Source: Timema cristinae
Taxonomy: Eukaryota > Arthropoda > Insecta > Phasmatodea > Timematidae
Reading direction: 5' to 3'
Length of the DNA stretch: 64,000 nucleotides
Assembly (NCBI GenBank): GCA_039000515.1
Contig: JBCFYV010009882.1
Coordinates: 53,557,846-53,621,845 of the forward strand
The position numbers and the translations under genes are program-made. The notes under the pieces are model-generated. The model made no database searches. It was not told the origin of the DNA and was given only the letters and a program-made list of their open reading frames with translations. Numbering within the stretch: the first letter of the stretch is position 1; each line of letters begins with the position of its first letter. Positions 33,389 to 44,439 of the stretch are shown here, piece after piece.

Positions 33389-33850
33389 TGCCGAGATCAC
33401 GATCAACTTAACTTTAACTTAACATAACATTCACTTAAAGTTAACTTAACTTAAGAAAACAGATGTGTGATCACGATTCACATAACTTAACATAACAACT
33501 CGAGCCAAACATCTGCATTCTCGAGTATGATCTGTGATTTTTACTATTTGTAAAGTGATGATCTGTGAGAGTTTACAGTTTTCAATCGATATAATAAATA
33601 TCAATTACTTAACTGTTTTGATAAATTTAGCTTTCCTATTTTAGTTTAATTACTTTGTTTCAATGTCTGATCACTATAACTTAAGCTAAAGATTAGACCT
33701 TGGTCTTAAAACCAACAAATGAATTGCTAAATAGCCCTGTTGACATCACTCACATAATGATTGGCTGGCTAGATCACGTGATACCTTTCAAGTAACGTTC
33801 TTATGTTAAGTTTACTTTAAGTTAACATTAAGTTGATCGTGATCCTGGCA
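33389..33850. mobile_element. TTAAC-rich MITE, copy 1, with 3-bp target duplication
   Basis: The terminal inverted repeats are TGCCGAGATCACGATCAACT and its mirror AGTTGATCGTGATCCTGGCA; inside them AACTTAAC/GTTAAGTT motifs recur. TGA flanks both ends (33386-33388, 33851-33853). A 3-bp duplication suggests the PIF/Harbinger group, although that group usually prefers TWA. The interior matches the copy at 51832 in reverse orientation (CCCTGTTGACATCACTC...GATTGGCTGGC). No transposase. Confidence 0.85.
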
Positions 33851-33853
33851 TGA

Positions 33854-34775
33854 GTACATATACTAATCTATTCCCTTCCTATGTTTTCTTGTTTTTGAGC
33901 TATTCAAATACTGTATCTTATCACGTAATTTAAGACATCAAGCTCACATTATAATTTAAGGGTGAGATAGTAAATCTGAGCTACATACCCAAATATTTCC
34001 TCAGGCATGTAAATCCAAGCCAAATATGGATAGCCTATTTTTTCTTGGTTTTAATGTTACCTGAAGTAGTAGTCAAGTAGTCGAAAGTGTCAGGCTCACA
34101 AAAGTTTGTATATAAGAAAATTATACTCACTTTCACACTACTAGATTTTATATGATGAGAATGTAAAGAATCAGATCCCTGGATTTTGAAGTAGCTCGCA
34201 CTGGCAGCTAAGCAGCCCAAAGCGTTATGGTCTCAATGAGGGTAAAAGTATGAAAAAAGTATGAATTCATCAAATGGAATATTTTAACATCTAAATAATG
34301 AATGGGAATTCATTCTTATGGGTGAAAAGAAACCTATGGTAAGGTTTTATATAGAGTTTAAGTTTAAATCCAGCTCATTTTAAAATTATCAAACTCAGTA
34401 TATACATAAACACTAAGTAAAATAATTGCTTTATTTAAAGACAGGGCTAAAAGGCTCACTAAACAAAAGTTATCTTGACATTATTTATATAGATGAATAG
34501 TTTTTTAAATAAATGTTTATACTGTGATGATTTTAGACTACTTTTTATTAATTTTCATAAGTGTTACTTCTTATACAGTTGTTAAGCAAGATTTATCCAA
34601 TAATTAATACATAAAAAAATCTAATGAAATAACATCAAAAGAAACGTACAAAAATGTATATAAAGTGTTCACTTTTAAAAAAGAAATGTACGTGGATAAA
34701 GCGGCATTTTAACCGAAGGAGTTGCTAGCAATAAAATATGCCAACGTACCAGGAGGAAATTTTAAGATTATATAT
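33854..34775. other. Intergenic sequence, nothing recognised
   Basis: AT-rich with no mobile element or gene signal. Confidence 0.4.
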
Positions 34776-34780
34776 TACTT

Positions 34781-35012
34781 GCCTCGGTAGCATTGTTCAC
34801 TAACGCGCTAGTTTTGTTTTGAGCTAGACTGCTAGGGATGGGGAGATCGAGGTTCGAATCTCATGGTTTTCCACTCTTCCTTCACGCAAATGCGGGTTCA
34901 CCTCTTCTAAATTCAACTTTCCCAATTCCTAAATCACTAGTGCAATTAGTACTTAAGCATATAGCCCAAATGGGTAGTATAAGATGAGGTGCTAAATAAT
35001 ACTAATAATAAA
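34781..35012 (+). mobile_element. SINE-A copy
   Basis: It has the head GCCTCGGTAGCATTGTTCAC, perfect B box GGTTCGAATC, CACGCAAATGCGGGTTCACC, and tail CATATAGCCCAAATGGGTAG then GGTGCTAAATAATA. A segment after the B box is deleted relative to 1889-2150. Possible target duplication: TTAAGATTATAT before, TTAAGATAATAT after. Confidence 0.82.
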
Positions 35013-35217
35013 TAATATTAAGATAATATAAAGCATATATTATCTCCACAGTAATTTATTTGTGCACATGCTTGGTTACACTGACATAGATAGCACTGGA
35101 ATGACACCAGACTAAGTTTTTGCACTGTCTTCCACCACCCAAGTAGCTAACACTGATGTTCAGGAGTGATCACACTTTGCTGATCAATATGTTAAACTAT
35201 TCTCAGATTTACTAGTG

Positions 35218-35497
35218 TTATTATTATTATTAGCACCGCGTCTTACTACCCGTTCGGGCTATACGCACTTACGCTAATGTGTAATGGTAGGGTGATTGTG
35301 AGATGAAATGGAGGACCTACAGTTTAACGTGGAATCCGAACCACGGTGGAGACCTGGCATTCCTCACATTCACAAGATGTCTTGTCAGAGGTGAAGGAAG
35401 GGTTTGGTAATCAGATAAATCTTTGCCGGGACCGAGGATTGAACCCCGGCCGCCAGCATAGAAGTCTGACACCTTACCCCTAGACCACCAGGTCACC
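35218..35497 (-). mobile_element. SINE-B, full length
   Basis: Reverse complement of the 13831-14110 SINE with few differences and the same 280-bp length. A 13-bp target duplication, AGATTTACTAGTG, flanks it at 35205-35217 and 35498-35510. A and B boxes are intact. Confidence 0.92.
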
Positions 35498-35510
35498 AGA
35501 TTTACTAGTG

Positions 35511-36720
35511 GTGTACAGCTTCAGGCATCCTTAAGTTTCTTTACAATGTTTCTTGGTCTTGAAGTTACATTGTTCACACAAATATATATAAGACTTTATT
35601 TGATTATTTCCTTGTATACAATGGAGATTAAGCTGCCTTTTAATGGAAGAATTCATCTATTTATTTGAATATTTAGTTTGTAAATGTAAGATCAAGCAAA
35701 ATAAAGATTTTGAAAATTACTAATGTGTAAGTTTTATTTGTGAAATAACCAAGATTTGCCTTTTAATGTGAATACAAAACAACCAACACAAAATATAGTT
35801 TCTATTTGAATTTGAGTTTAAAATGTTTTATATAATTACTCTTTGGACTGCAGTTGATTTTGCGACCAAGAAAGACTGAAAATACAAATTCATATTCAAA
35901 AGGAGAATACATTGATTGATAGCATGGTTTAAGAAATAGTAGGCCTATTTGAAAAAATCTATTTTATTGGATTTTAAAAGAAAAAAATATAGCCTATGCA
36001 TGTGTTAACTGGACGTCTTAAGTTATATTCATGCGAAAGTTCAGTACATTCGGTAGAGTGATTTTGGCGTGAAAGAGTAATATACAGACAACAACTCATT
36101 TTTATAGATATAATAGATTTGAAGAATAAAGTTCAACATATAAAGGTTTTATTATTAAATCAATGGTAAGTTTATTCGGTGTAGATTCTATGACTTAATT
36201 ATAAAATAGATTTTATTTTTAATTACAAGTTTTTAATCCAAAATATGTTTATAACCTTCTATTTATGTCTGTGCATATTCCTGCATGTACAAATGTTCAA
36301 GTCATTTGCTGGTGTAGTATTATCCAAAACTGTAGCTTCTTCAGATAATTTGTTTATTGGTAAGTTTAACACGAGAGCTAGTTCAGGAATGAACAAAAAA
36401 AATTACTCTGTGTTTTTAGGGCTTTCCAGAAAATATTCCTATGAGAATTAACTCCAAAATTAAATCATCTCATCAAGTTAATCTTGTACTTTGAAAGAAT
36501 GTTATTTTAATGTCCTAATTCAGGTACAGAGCTATACATATAGATCAATTTGCCCGTTTTCACTAACATACCAAGCAATCATCCTGTCGGTTATCAACGT
36601 CTCGTTTTTCATTGCAAAATAAGTGGATCCAATCTAACGAATGCTTTGTTAGCTAATCCTAGTACTAAGAATTGTATTAGGTAAATAATGTGTCCCCCAG
36701 CCATTGTTTAAAATCATTTG

Positions 36721-36724
<4 letters not shown>
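35511..36724. other. Intergenic sequence, nothing recognised
   Basis: AT-rich, with short frames lacking domain motifs. Confidence 0.4.

Positions 36725-36804
<80 letters not shown>
36725..36804. repeat. (TA)n microsatellite, about 80 bp
   Basis: Pure TA repeat, just upstream of the Helitron-like element. Confidence 0.95.
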
Positions 36805-36807
<3 letters not shown>

Positions 36808-36822
36808 TTATAAAATAACATG

Positions 36823-37289
36823 TCCTGACTGACTGACTGACTGACTGATTCATCATCGCCGAGCGCAAACTATCAAGTCTACAAGCATGAAATTCGGATT
36901 GTATATTCATTTTGTTATGTAGGCACCCACTAAGAAAGGATTTTAGAAAATTCCACCCCAAAGGGGTCAAAATAGGGGATGATAATATGTATGATAATAT
37001 GTATGAAAGTCCGTCATTTTGAAAGTTACATAAGCAAAATTTTGTATTTCGGTTATTGAAGTAAAACAAATAAATACGTGTTTCAGGAATTTTGGAAATT
37101 GTATTTAATAAGGGATGAAAAAGGGGGTGAAAGTTTGTATCGGACTTGCATTATTTTTGATCTGAGGTCAAGTTATGGTCATCAACGTAACGTAATATTT
37201 TAAATTAATCTGTAAATACATATGTATATTTTCGTATTTGTATATAATCAACTTCCACGCGAGCAAAGCCGCGGGAAACAGCTATCTAG
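36823..37289 (+). mobile_element. Short non-autonomous Helitron
   Basis: It starts TCCTGACTGACTGACTGACT, contains CCACCCCAAAGGGGTCAAAA and AAATACGTGTTTCAGGA, and ends CCACGCGAGCAAAGCCGCGG, then ACAGCTATCTAG|T. A GC-rich hairpin shortly before a CTAG end and a 5' TC are Helitron hallmarks, and the CGCG..AAGCCGCGGG..CAGCTA end is one I associate with insect Helitrons. No Rep/helicase gene. Confidence 0.75.
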
Positions 37290-38120
37290 TGTATATATAT
37301 ATAAGCAAAATTCATAATAATATGTATTTCTAGTCATCTGTTAGTATATATTATTTTGGATGGATCAAACTGAAGGAACATGCTCATACCCGACATTTTC
37401 CATGATATAGATGTATATGTGAGTTACAATAAAAATGTAAAAAATTATTAACATTTAAAATATGTTTCATACAATTAATTCCAATCTTAGGATCTTAATA
37501 AAAGCCAGAATTTTGGGCGAAATTATATTAACGCATACCCCTGCGGGATGGAGCTTAGAATAATCCCACAGTATCCTCTACGTGTCGTAAGAGGCGACTA
37601 AAAGGTAAGCCCCATGGCTAAGGTGGATTTACAGGTCTAGGACCTGCACAGCAGAGGGGTATTCTGTAGCGAATGTAGCTGTTTTGGCACCGGGCCGAAC
37701 TTAAGAAGTTCATCTGTATACTACTCCCAGGCCTTCCCGTTGTGCCAGGCTTTGCTTCGGGTGACATTTCCTGTGTACTCGTGGGAACTCTATGCCATCT
37801 AGTACATCCGCTTACATCATACCTACTTCCAAACACTACTAGCAACACACTGCCAGGCCCCTCACAGGGTTGTAATGTTAATAAGAGGAAACGGATTAGG
37901 ACGTCAGTCTTATTTTGAAAAGATCCCAAGAAGTGGTGAATCCCTACCCCCACTTCCTGGTGATGTCTCGAATAGAAGACACTGAGAACCTAAAACATGT
38001 GAGCCCATTTAATCTCGAAAGCATAATAATGGGGCAGCTAAGTCAGATGTATCCATAAGAAAACTGCCTGATGGCACTATTCTTATTCATACCACGACTG
38101 ACATTCAATCAACCAACATA

Positions 38121-38730
38121 ATGGCTCTTACTGAAAATATCATACACCAAGACCAAAATACAGGTGAAGGGGGGGAACTACCATACAGTTTCTTTAACGT
38201 TTGTAAGGGAATCATCACATGTTTTGCCCTTGACTGCGTAATCATTGAGGAAATTTGCATGTGCTCTCAGCTTGTCACCGATGTTTATAAAATTACCACC
38301 AAAAGGAACGGTCACGTAAATAAGAAGGATACATATATCCTCACTTTTGCGACAACTTCCCTTCCAAAGGAGGTCCAAGCAGGTTTGTTTCCACATGCTA
38401 AAGATCCGGATGTATTTTCTCGATCCTCGGAACTGTTTTCAATGCCAGAAATTTAAGCCTACAAAGCTGCGATGCCGTTATAAACTGGCCTGTGTGGATT
38501 GCGGATCAGAGGCTCACGAAACACGTGTGATTCTCTTAAGTTCTGCATTAATTGCAAGGGTCCGCACTTTGCCTGTCCGAAATGGAACGCAGAGAAGAAA
38601 GTCCTGGAGATTCAAACCGGAAAAAAATAAGTATTTATGCCCAGGAACGCGAAGAATATTTATCAGAACAGGCTCCGGTATTTCAGACATCGTATAGCCA
38701 GGCTGTCAGCCAGAAGATAAACTGTCCAAA
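38121..38730 (+). pseudogene. LINE ORF1 (gag-like) zinc-knuckle relic
   Basis: In shifting frames: RNCFQCQKFKPTKLRCRYKL (first knuckle, damaged at its His), ACVDCGSEAHET (second), FCINCKGPHFACPKW (third), then EREEYLSEQAPVFQTSYSQA. This CCHC trio followed by an acidic stretch is typical of ORF1 in I/Jockey-group LINEs. Confidence 0.65.
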
Positions 38731-39584
38731 CTGCCATGTGCAGTCAATTTTTCTATGTCTACATGACCCATGCCACCCGTCTCTACTCGAGACAATACAA
38801 GACCAACTGCCCCATTGATAACAGCATCAAGTTTGACACCGGTAGTGTCACCTCCCTCCCAGAGGGGTCTCCATCACCCTTTTCCCCAAGGAGTTCTAAG
38901 GACCCTTGCCCATAAACACATTGGGGTCCATCCCCGAGAAACTCTTGGGGCCAGTCTCCGATCATTTCTAGGTGTACATCCCCGGGAATTCGAGAAAAAA
39001 ACTCGGAGGTCAGCACGGGAATTAATTGAAATGGTGGTCGGCTCTGAGCCACCCATTCTTGATCCTGGTGATACAGGTAAGGAAGGTGAGGCCACCAAAG
39101 TGAGTCCCCCTAGTTTTAATAAAAAAGAGCCAGCTTTTCACCACAAAAATTATATCAAAAAAGCTATGAAGGCAATACAAAGTATTCTTGCAAAGACCTT
39201 CTGCCTCAGAGTCTCCTGGAAAAGCGGAAACCTTTCCTTCGTGGAGAGGTCCAGGAGACCCTTGATAAAACAAGAGGATTGAAAAAATTTAATGTACTGT
39301 ACTTATGTTTTAAAAAAACAAACTAATGGATTTTGTGGATAATTAAAACTATTATATTTAGTAACGTTAATATTACAATGGAATTGCAGCTTTTTTATGC
39401 CTGTGCTGAGTAAATTAAACCGCTAATTTCGTCCATGCATTCCTCCAGCTTCTGGTTTTCAGGAGACCCACTTTCGCCCTACTGGTTTCCCAATGCTTCG
39501 TGGGTACAATATATATCATACCGACACGCTTACATTTGATCGGGTGGGTGGTGTGGTTGCGATCCTCGCACGAGTGTATATATA

Positions 39585-39960
39585 TATAAAATCTTGGGGG
39601 ATTTTAGTGCTCACAACCTGGGGTGGGGTTCTTCTTTTACAGACACCCGTGGCAGAATGCCAAAGGACATAATTGTTTCGGGGGACCTCGTGTTATTTAT
39701 TGAACACTGAGGCTAAAACCCAGTTTTCCATGTTTTTAATGGAGAGTCCTCTGCGATTGACTTGGCGTTTTGTAGCTCCAGCATCACTGCTCACTTTCGT
39801 TGGGAGGTCTACTCATATCTCTTCTGCAGAAATTATCTTACCATTAAACTCTCATTACTTTTGGAGTCGCTTCAATAAAGAACGTATTCTACAACGGGCT
39901 CTCAAATGTGCTGACAGGCCCCTTTTTCGCAAGCTCACTGCCTTCGAGGAACCCCTTTCT
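39585..39960 (+). pseudogene. LINE endonuclease C-terminal relic
   Basis: LGDFSAHNLGWGSSFTDTRG (the GDFNAH block), then SSAIDLAFCSSSITAHFRWEV, matching the conserved S.IDL....S block near the end of LINE APE endonucleases. Stops and shifts break it; the final SDH block is not intact. Confidence 0.65.
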
Positions 39961-40231
39961 CCTGACCTCGACGGTGATAGTTCGCCTCAGTAGTGAGGAC
40001 GTCTATTCTTATACCTTCGCCACCGGCCTTTTCCTTGGTTGAATGATTGCCGGTTGGCAGTATTTAAACGTCGCTGGGCTCTGCGTCTGTTAAATCGACG
40101 TCCTACCTTAGAGAGCCCGGAGTCCTTCCATATACATCATGCTAGATCTTGTATTGTAGAGGAGAAAGTCATCAAGAATCTTTGAGACAATATATTTTAA
40201 CCTTTACGACCAAGACGACGGTCACCACTTC

Positions 40232-42300
40232 CATAGTGGGTAGAGACTAAGACACTGCTATATATCTGGTGATTATTGTGTATAACACTGTTATGTGTCT
40301 GTTAAGTAAATAGAAAAACACTTTTTTTTTTTTTGTGAATAGAGCCTAAGACACTGTTATGTCTCTGGTAAGTAGATCATATGACATCGCTATTACTCTT
40401 GTAGTTAGAGCCTAAGCCACTAATATGTCTCTGGTGGGTATAGACCAAGACACTGCTATGTATCTTGTGATTAGTGGCTATGGCACTGTTAGTTCTCTGA
40501 TGATTATAGCATAAGACACCGTTATGTATCTGGTGATTTGAGCCTAAAACACTTATGAATCTGGTGGGTAGAGCCTAAAGACTGTTGTGTCTTTGGTGAT
40601 TTGAGCCTAAGGACTGATCTCTCTCTTCTGGGTAAACCCAAAAGACACTCTTATTTCTCTGGGGGATAGAGCATAAGAAACTGCTATTTCTCTGGTGAGT
40701 AGAGACTAAGAAACTGTTATGTCTCTGGTAAGTGTATTTTAAGACACTGTTATGTGTCTGGTGAGTAGAGCCTAAGAAACTATTATGTCTCTGGTGGGTA
40801 GAACACAACACACTGATATGTCTCTGGTGATTATAGCCTAAGACACTGTAATGTCTCTGTTGGGTAGAGCTTAAGACATTTCTATGTGTCTAGAGGTTAG
40901 AGACTAAGGCACTGCTATGTCTCTGGTGGGTAGTGCCTTAGACAGTGCTATATATCTGGTGAGTAAAGCCTAAAAACTTATATGTTGGGTAGTGTCCTTG
41001 ACACTGCTATGTCTATGGCGAGTAGCGCTTAAGACATTGCTATATTTCTGGTGATAAGAGCCTACAGCACTACTATATATCTGGTGAGTTTTGGCTATGC
41101 CACTGTTATGTTTCTGGTGATTAGAGCCTAGGGAACCGCTATATCTCTTGTGAGTAGAGCCTAAGTCACTGATATGTCCCTGGTGTGTAAAATAATAGAC
41201 ACTGCTATGTCTATGGTGGCTAGAGCCTAAGACAATGCTATGTATCTGGTGAATAAGGCCTAAGACACTGTTATATATCTGCTTTATCTTTGGTGAGTAG
41301 AGCCTAAGACACTTCTATGTATCTGATGACTAGAATATTGGACAGTCTGGTTGGTAGTGGCTAAGACACTTTTCTATCTCCTGTGTGTAGAGACTATGAC
41401 ACTTCTATGTCTCTGGTGAATAGGGTCTAAGACAATGCTATGTCTCTGTTGGGGGTAGAGCCTAAAACACAGCTAAGTCTCTGGTATATAGAGAATAAGA
41501 CACTGCTGGGATTTTTGGAGGGTAGTGGATATGACACTGATATGCATCGTGTGTGTAGAGCCTAAGAGACTATTAATTATCTGTGTATAGTTACTATGAC
41601 ACTGCTATGTCTCTGGTGAGTTGACACTAAGACAGCGCTATTTCTTTGGTGGGCAGAGTCTAAGACAGCGTTTTGCTTCTGGTAAATAGAGCCTAAGATA
41701 CCACTATGTCTCTGGTGAGTAGAGCCTAAGACAATGTTATGCCTCTGATCTGTAGAAGCTAAGCCAATGCTATGTCTCTGGTCAATAGAGATTGAGACAG
41801 TGCTATGTTTCTCGTGAGTAGTGCCTGAAATACTTCTATGTTCCTGGTGGATAGAGACTAAGACAATGCTATGTATCTAGTTATAGAGACTAAGATAGTT
41901 CTGTCTCTCTGGTGGTAAGAGCCTAACACACTGCTATGTCTTTTGTGGGTAGACCCTAGGACACTGTTATGGTTTTGTTGGGTGGTGAAAAAACACTGCT
42001 ATGTATCTGGAGGATAGACTGAGACAGTGTTATGTCTCTGGTGAGTAGAGCTTAAGACACTGCTATGTTTCTGGTGGATAGAGACTAAGACAACTATACG
42101 TATCTGGTTAGTAGAGAATAAGAGACAGGTGCTTACCACCAAAGATACAGCAATGTCTTTGGTGGGTAGAGCCTTAGACACCTAAATGTGTCTGGAAGGT
42201 TGTAGATATGGTACTGAAATGTCTCGGGTGAGTAGAGCCTAAGAGAATGGGAAGTATATGGTGGATAGAAACAAAGACGCTGCTATGTCTTTGTTGAGTA
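40232..42300 (+). repeat. 33-bp tandem array, left half
   Basis: About 60 diverged units of a 33-bp monomer near GAGCCTAAGACACTGCTATG + TCTCTGGTGGGTA. A second monomer type has GGCTATGACACTG in place of CCTAAGACACTG. Because 33 is a multiple of three, frames can stay open by chance; they are not genes. It ends abruptly at TTGAGTA, where a large insertion begins; the array resumes at 50785. Confidence 0.95.
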
Positions 42301-42496
42301 TCAACCGTTTCTCCACATAGACAATTCGGTTGGTTTACAAAGACTAGAAAATAAGATCACTAAAAATCTTTATTTGGCACAGACCCAATCTGTAAAACTC
42401 ACAATCCCAAATTTAGGAGTGTTGACTATTATAGAATTAAAGTGCGCAACCATTTGAGTTAAAGAAAGTTAGTGTTTGCTCGATAAAAAGCATTAC

Positions 42497-43031
42497 TGTT
42501 CTTTCCAGTCAACAAACTATTAGGATCAAAACAACAACAAAATCGATAAAAAGTGGACTGTATATAACAATGTGATGAATGCTTACCTCTACTAAATAAA
42601 GTTCCGCGAAAATGGAGGTTTACCTTGTGGGTTGACATAGGAACAAGGGAACAAGGTCGTTAATTCCTCGGCAATTCTCGAACATTGGCTGTGGTTTTGG
42701 ATCAAAGAGGCCCCTTTAGGGTCTGAAGCACAGACTCACACATAAACAATGATTAACAAAGCAAAAGATGTAGTCGTCATAGCAGACACCCAACGCGTAC
42801 AGAGTCCCACGCTGAACTGACTAACAAAAGGAACCAACGACCTACTTTCCCCCTCTCCACTCTCAAAAAAAAAAAAGGAGGGAAAAACTCAAAACCGGCG
42901 GGAACCAAAGAACAACTAACACATACAAACCAATAAAAATAGGGAAATATATCAAAATGAACTAGGTTAAACAAACTATTACACAAAGGCTATTTTACAA
43001 TATTAAATATATACAGTTCAGAGACTGAACA
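42497..43031 (-). repeat. BEL 3' LTR
   Basis: On plus it reads TGTTCTTTCCAGTCAACAAA to AGTTCAGAGACTGAACA. It pairs with 48857-49411, differing by roughly a dozen small changes and short indels, so the two have diverged modestly since insertion. Confidence 0.93.
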
Positions 43032-43267
43032 TACCGCCAGCCTTGAAATAAGGTATTTCAACCAAGTTATTGAGACGGCAGTGGACAAAGCTTCACCATT
43101 GGTCGCTTGTAGGTTCCTCGAGTGGTACGTACAGAGGCAACTCGAACGGCATCGTCCTTGCCGGGGAAGACTTCTTCAATGACTCCAAGTAACCACTTCA
43201 ATGGAGGAAGGCCATCTTGTTTGATGACCACGACCATTCCAACTTGGATTGGAATTTGGGGGGTGTT

Positions 43268-44439
43268 TCATTTAGTCTTTTGTTGCGAACTGTACAAATA
43301 TTCTAAATGCCAACGCTTCCAATAATCTTGCACAAGACGTTGCACCAGCTGCCATCTTGAAAGGCGATTCAAAGGGAGTGTAGTTAAATCGTGAGCTGGA
43401 ATGGTTTGGAGAGGTGTCAAGGTTAGAAAATGAGCTGGTGTCAATGCTGAGATATCATCTGGACTTTGAGGTAGTACACAGAGGGGTCTTGAGTTCAGAA
43501 TAGATTCTATTTGGGTAAGACAGGTATAGAGCTCCTCAAAGGTGAGAATTTGTGCACCAACCACTCGTACTAGGTGAGTCTTGACTGACTTTACTCCGGC
43601 CTCCCACAGCCCACCAAAATGAGGAGATGAGGGGGGGTAAAATGCCATGTGATTCCTCTGTAAGACAGCTCATCTGACAGGGTCTGGCGATAAACTCTAT
43701 AGTTAAGGAAGGCACACAATTTATCCAATTCTGCTTTCGCACCTACAAAGTTTGTTCCACAGTCTGAGTACATTGCTAGACATTATCCTCTTCTGCAGAG
43801 AAATCGCTTTAGAGCACCAAGAAAAGTTTCTGTGGACAGGTCCGATGCCAGTTCTAAACGTAGGGCCTTGGTGACCAGACATACAAACAAACATATGTAT
43901 GCCTTCTTTGATTTAACACCTCGATGTCGACTGAGCGTAATATTAAAGGGACCTGCATAATCAACACCCACATGGGTGAATGGTTTGGATTCCTGGACTC
44001 GGGGAGCAGGTAGGTCAGCCATGACTGGAAAGCTGGGCTTAGGGTTGAACTTAAAACAATGATTACACTGTTGCACTCGTTGGCGAATCACACCTAGACC
44101 AGCCAGAGTCCAATATTTCTGTCGGAGAAGTGAAAATACAAGATGTGCCCCAGTATGAAGATTGTCCTTGTGACACTGATCTATTACCAAATCAACAAAA
44201 TAATCCTTTTTTGGGAGAAGTGCAGGATGTTTTTGGTCAAATGTTAGGGTTGTGTTGCGCAGTCGACCTCCTACGTGGATTACACCCTCTTCTATGAAAG
44301 GACTGAGTTTTCTTATGCCAGGTGAACAGGTATGGCCAACTTCTAGGGCTTTGAATTCTTTACTAAAGTGCTTATGTTGAACTGCTTGTACTAGGACTTT
44401 AAGAGCCTGATTCAATTCTTTCGAAGTTAATTGCTCCTC
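43268..44439 (-). pseudogene. BEL/Pao integrase, broken
   Basis: In frame with pol after the stop near 44440. The zinc-binding HHCC domain is in HKDNLHTGAHLVFSLLRQKY and CNHC; the catalytic core has VGVDYAGPF (first Asp) and YSDCGTNFVGA (second Asp), and GLWEAGVKSVK (Glu) in a shifted frame. A stop sits before the second Asp (about 43783), and the frame slips by one base in a run of seven G on plus (43631-43637). The C-terminal tail runs to 43268. Confidence 0.88.

Larger units (their letters stand above)
37500..40205 (+). mobile_element. LINE relic: leader, ORF1 and endonuclease, truncated before RT
   Basis: The leader has CCCTGCGGGATGGAGCTTAG and TGTCGTAAGAGGCGACTAAA, a 5' signature I associate with arthropod LINEs. 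An ORF1 with zinc knuckles follows, then an endonuclease tail, and a linker (DCRLAVFKRRWALRLLNRRP) near 40050. RT is missing: the 33-bp array starts where it should be. Frames are shifted repeatedly. I/Jockey-group affinity is likely. Confidence 0.65.

Noticed and set aside
36677..37069. 130-residue antisense frame rich in Tyr-Ile
   Set aside because: It reads through the (TA)n microsatellite and part of the Helitron; composition artefact. The same applies to 33010-33300.
40575..40811. Antisense frame with repeated STHQRHNS and sense frame with WVEPKTLLCLW repeats (50756-50980) as repeat proteins
   Set aside because: They follow from a repeat length divisible by three; frames are short, lack starts in context and are broken repeatedly.
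40232..42300. Regular 33-bp repeats resembling a CRISPR array
   Set aside because: The monomers are joined head to tail with no unique spacers, are diverged, and lie in a eukaryotic genome.
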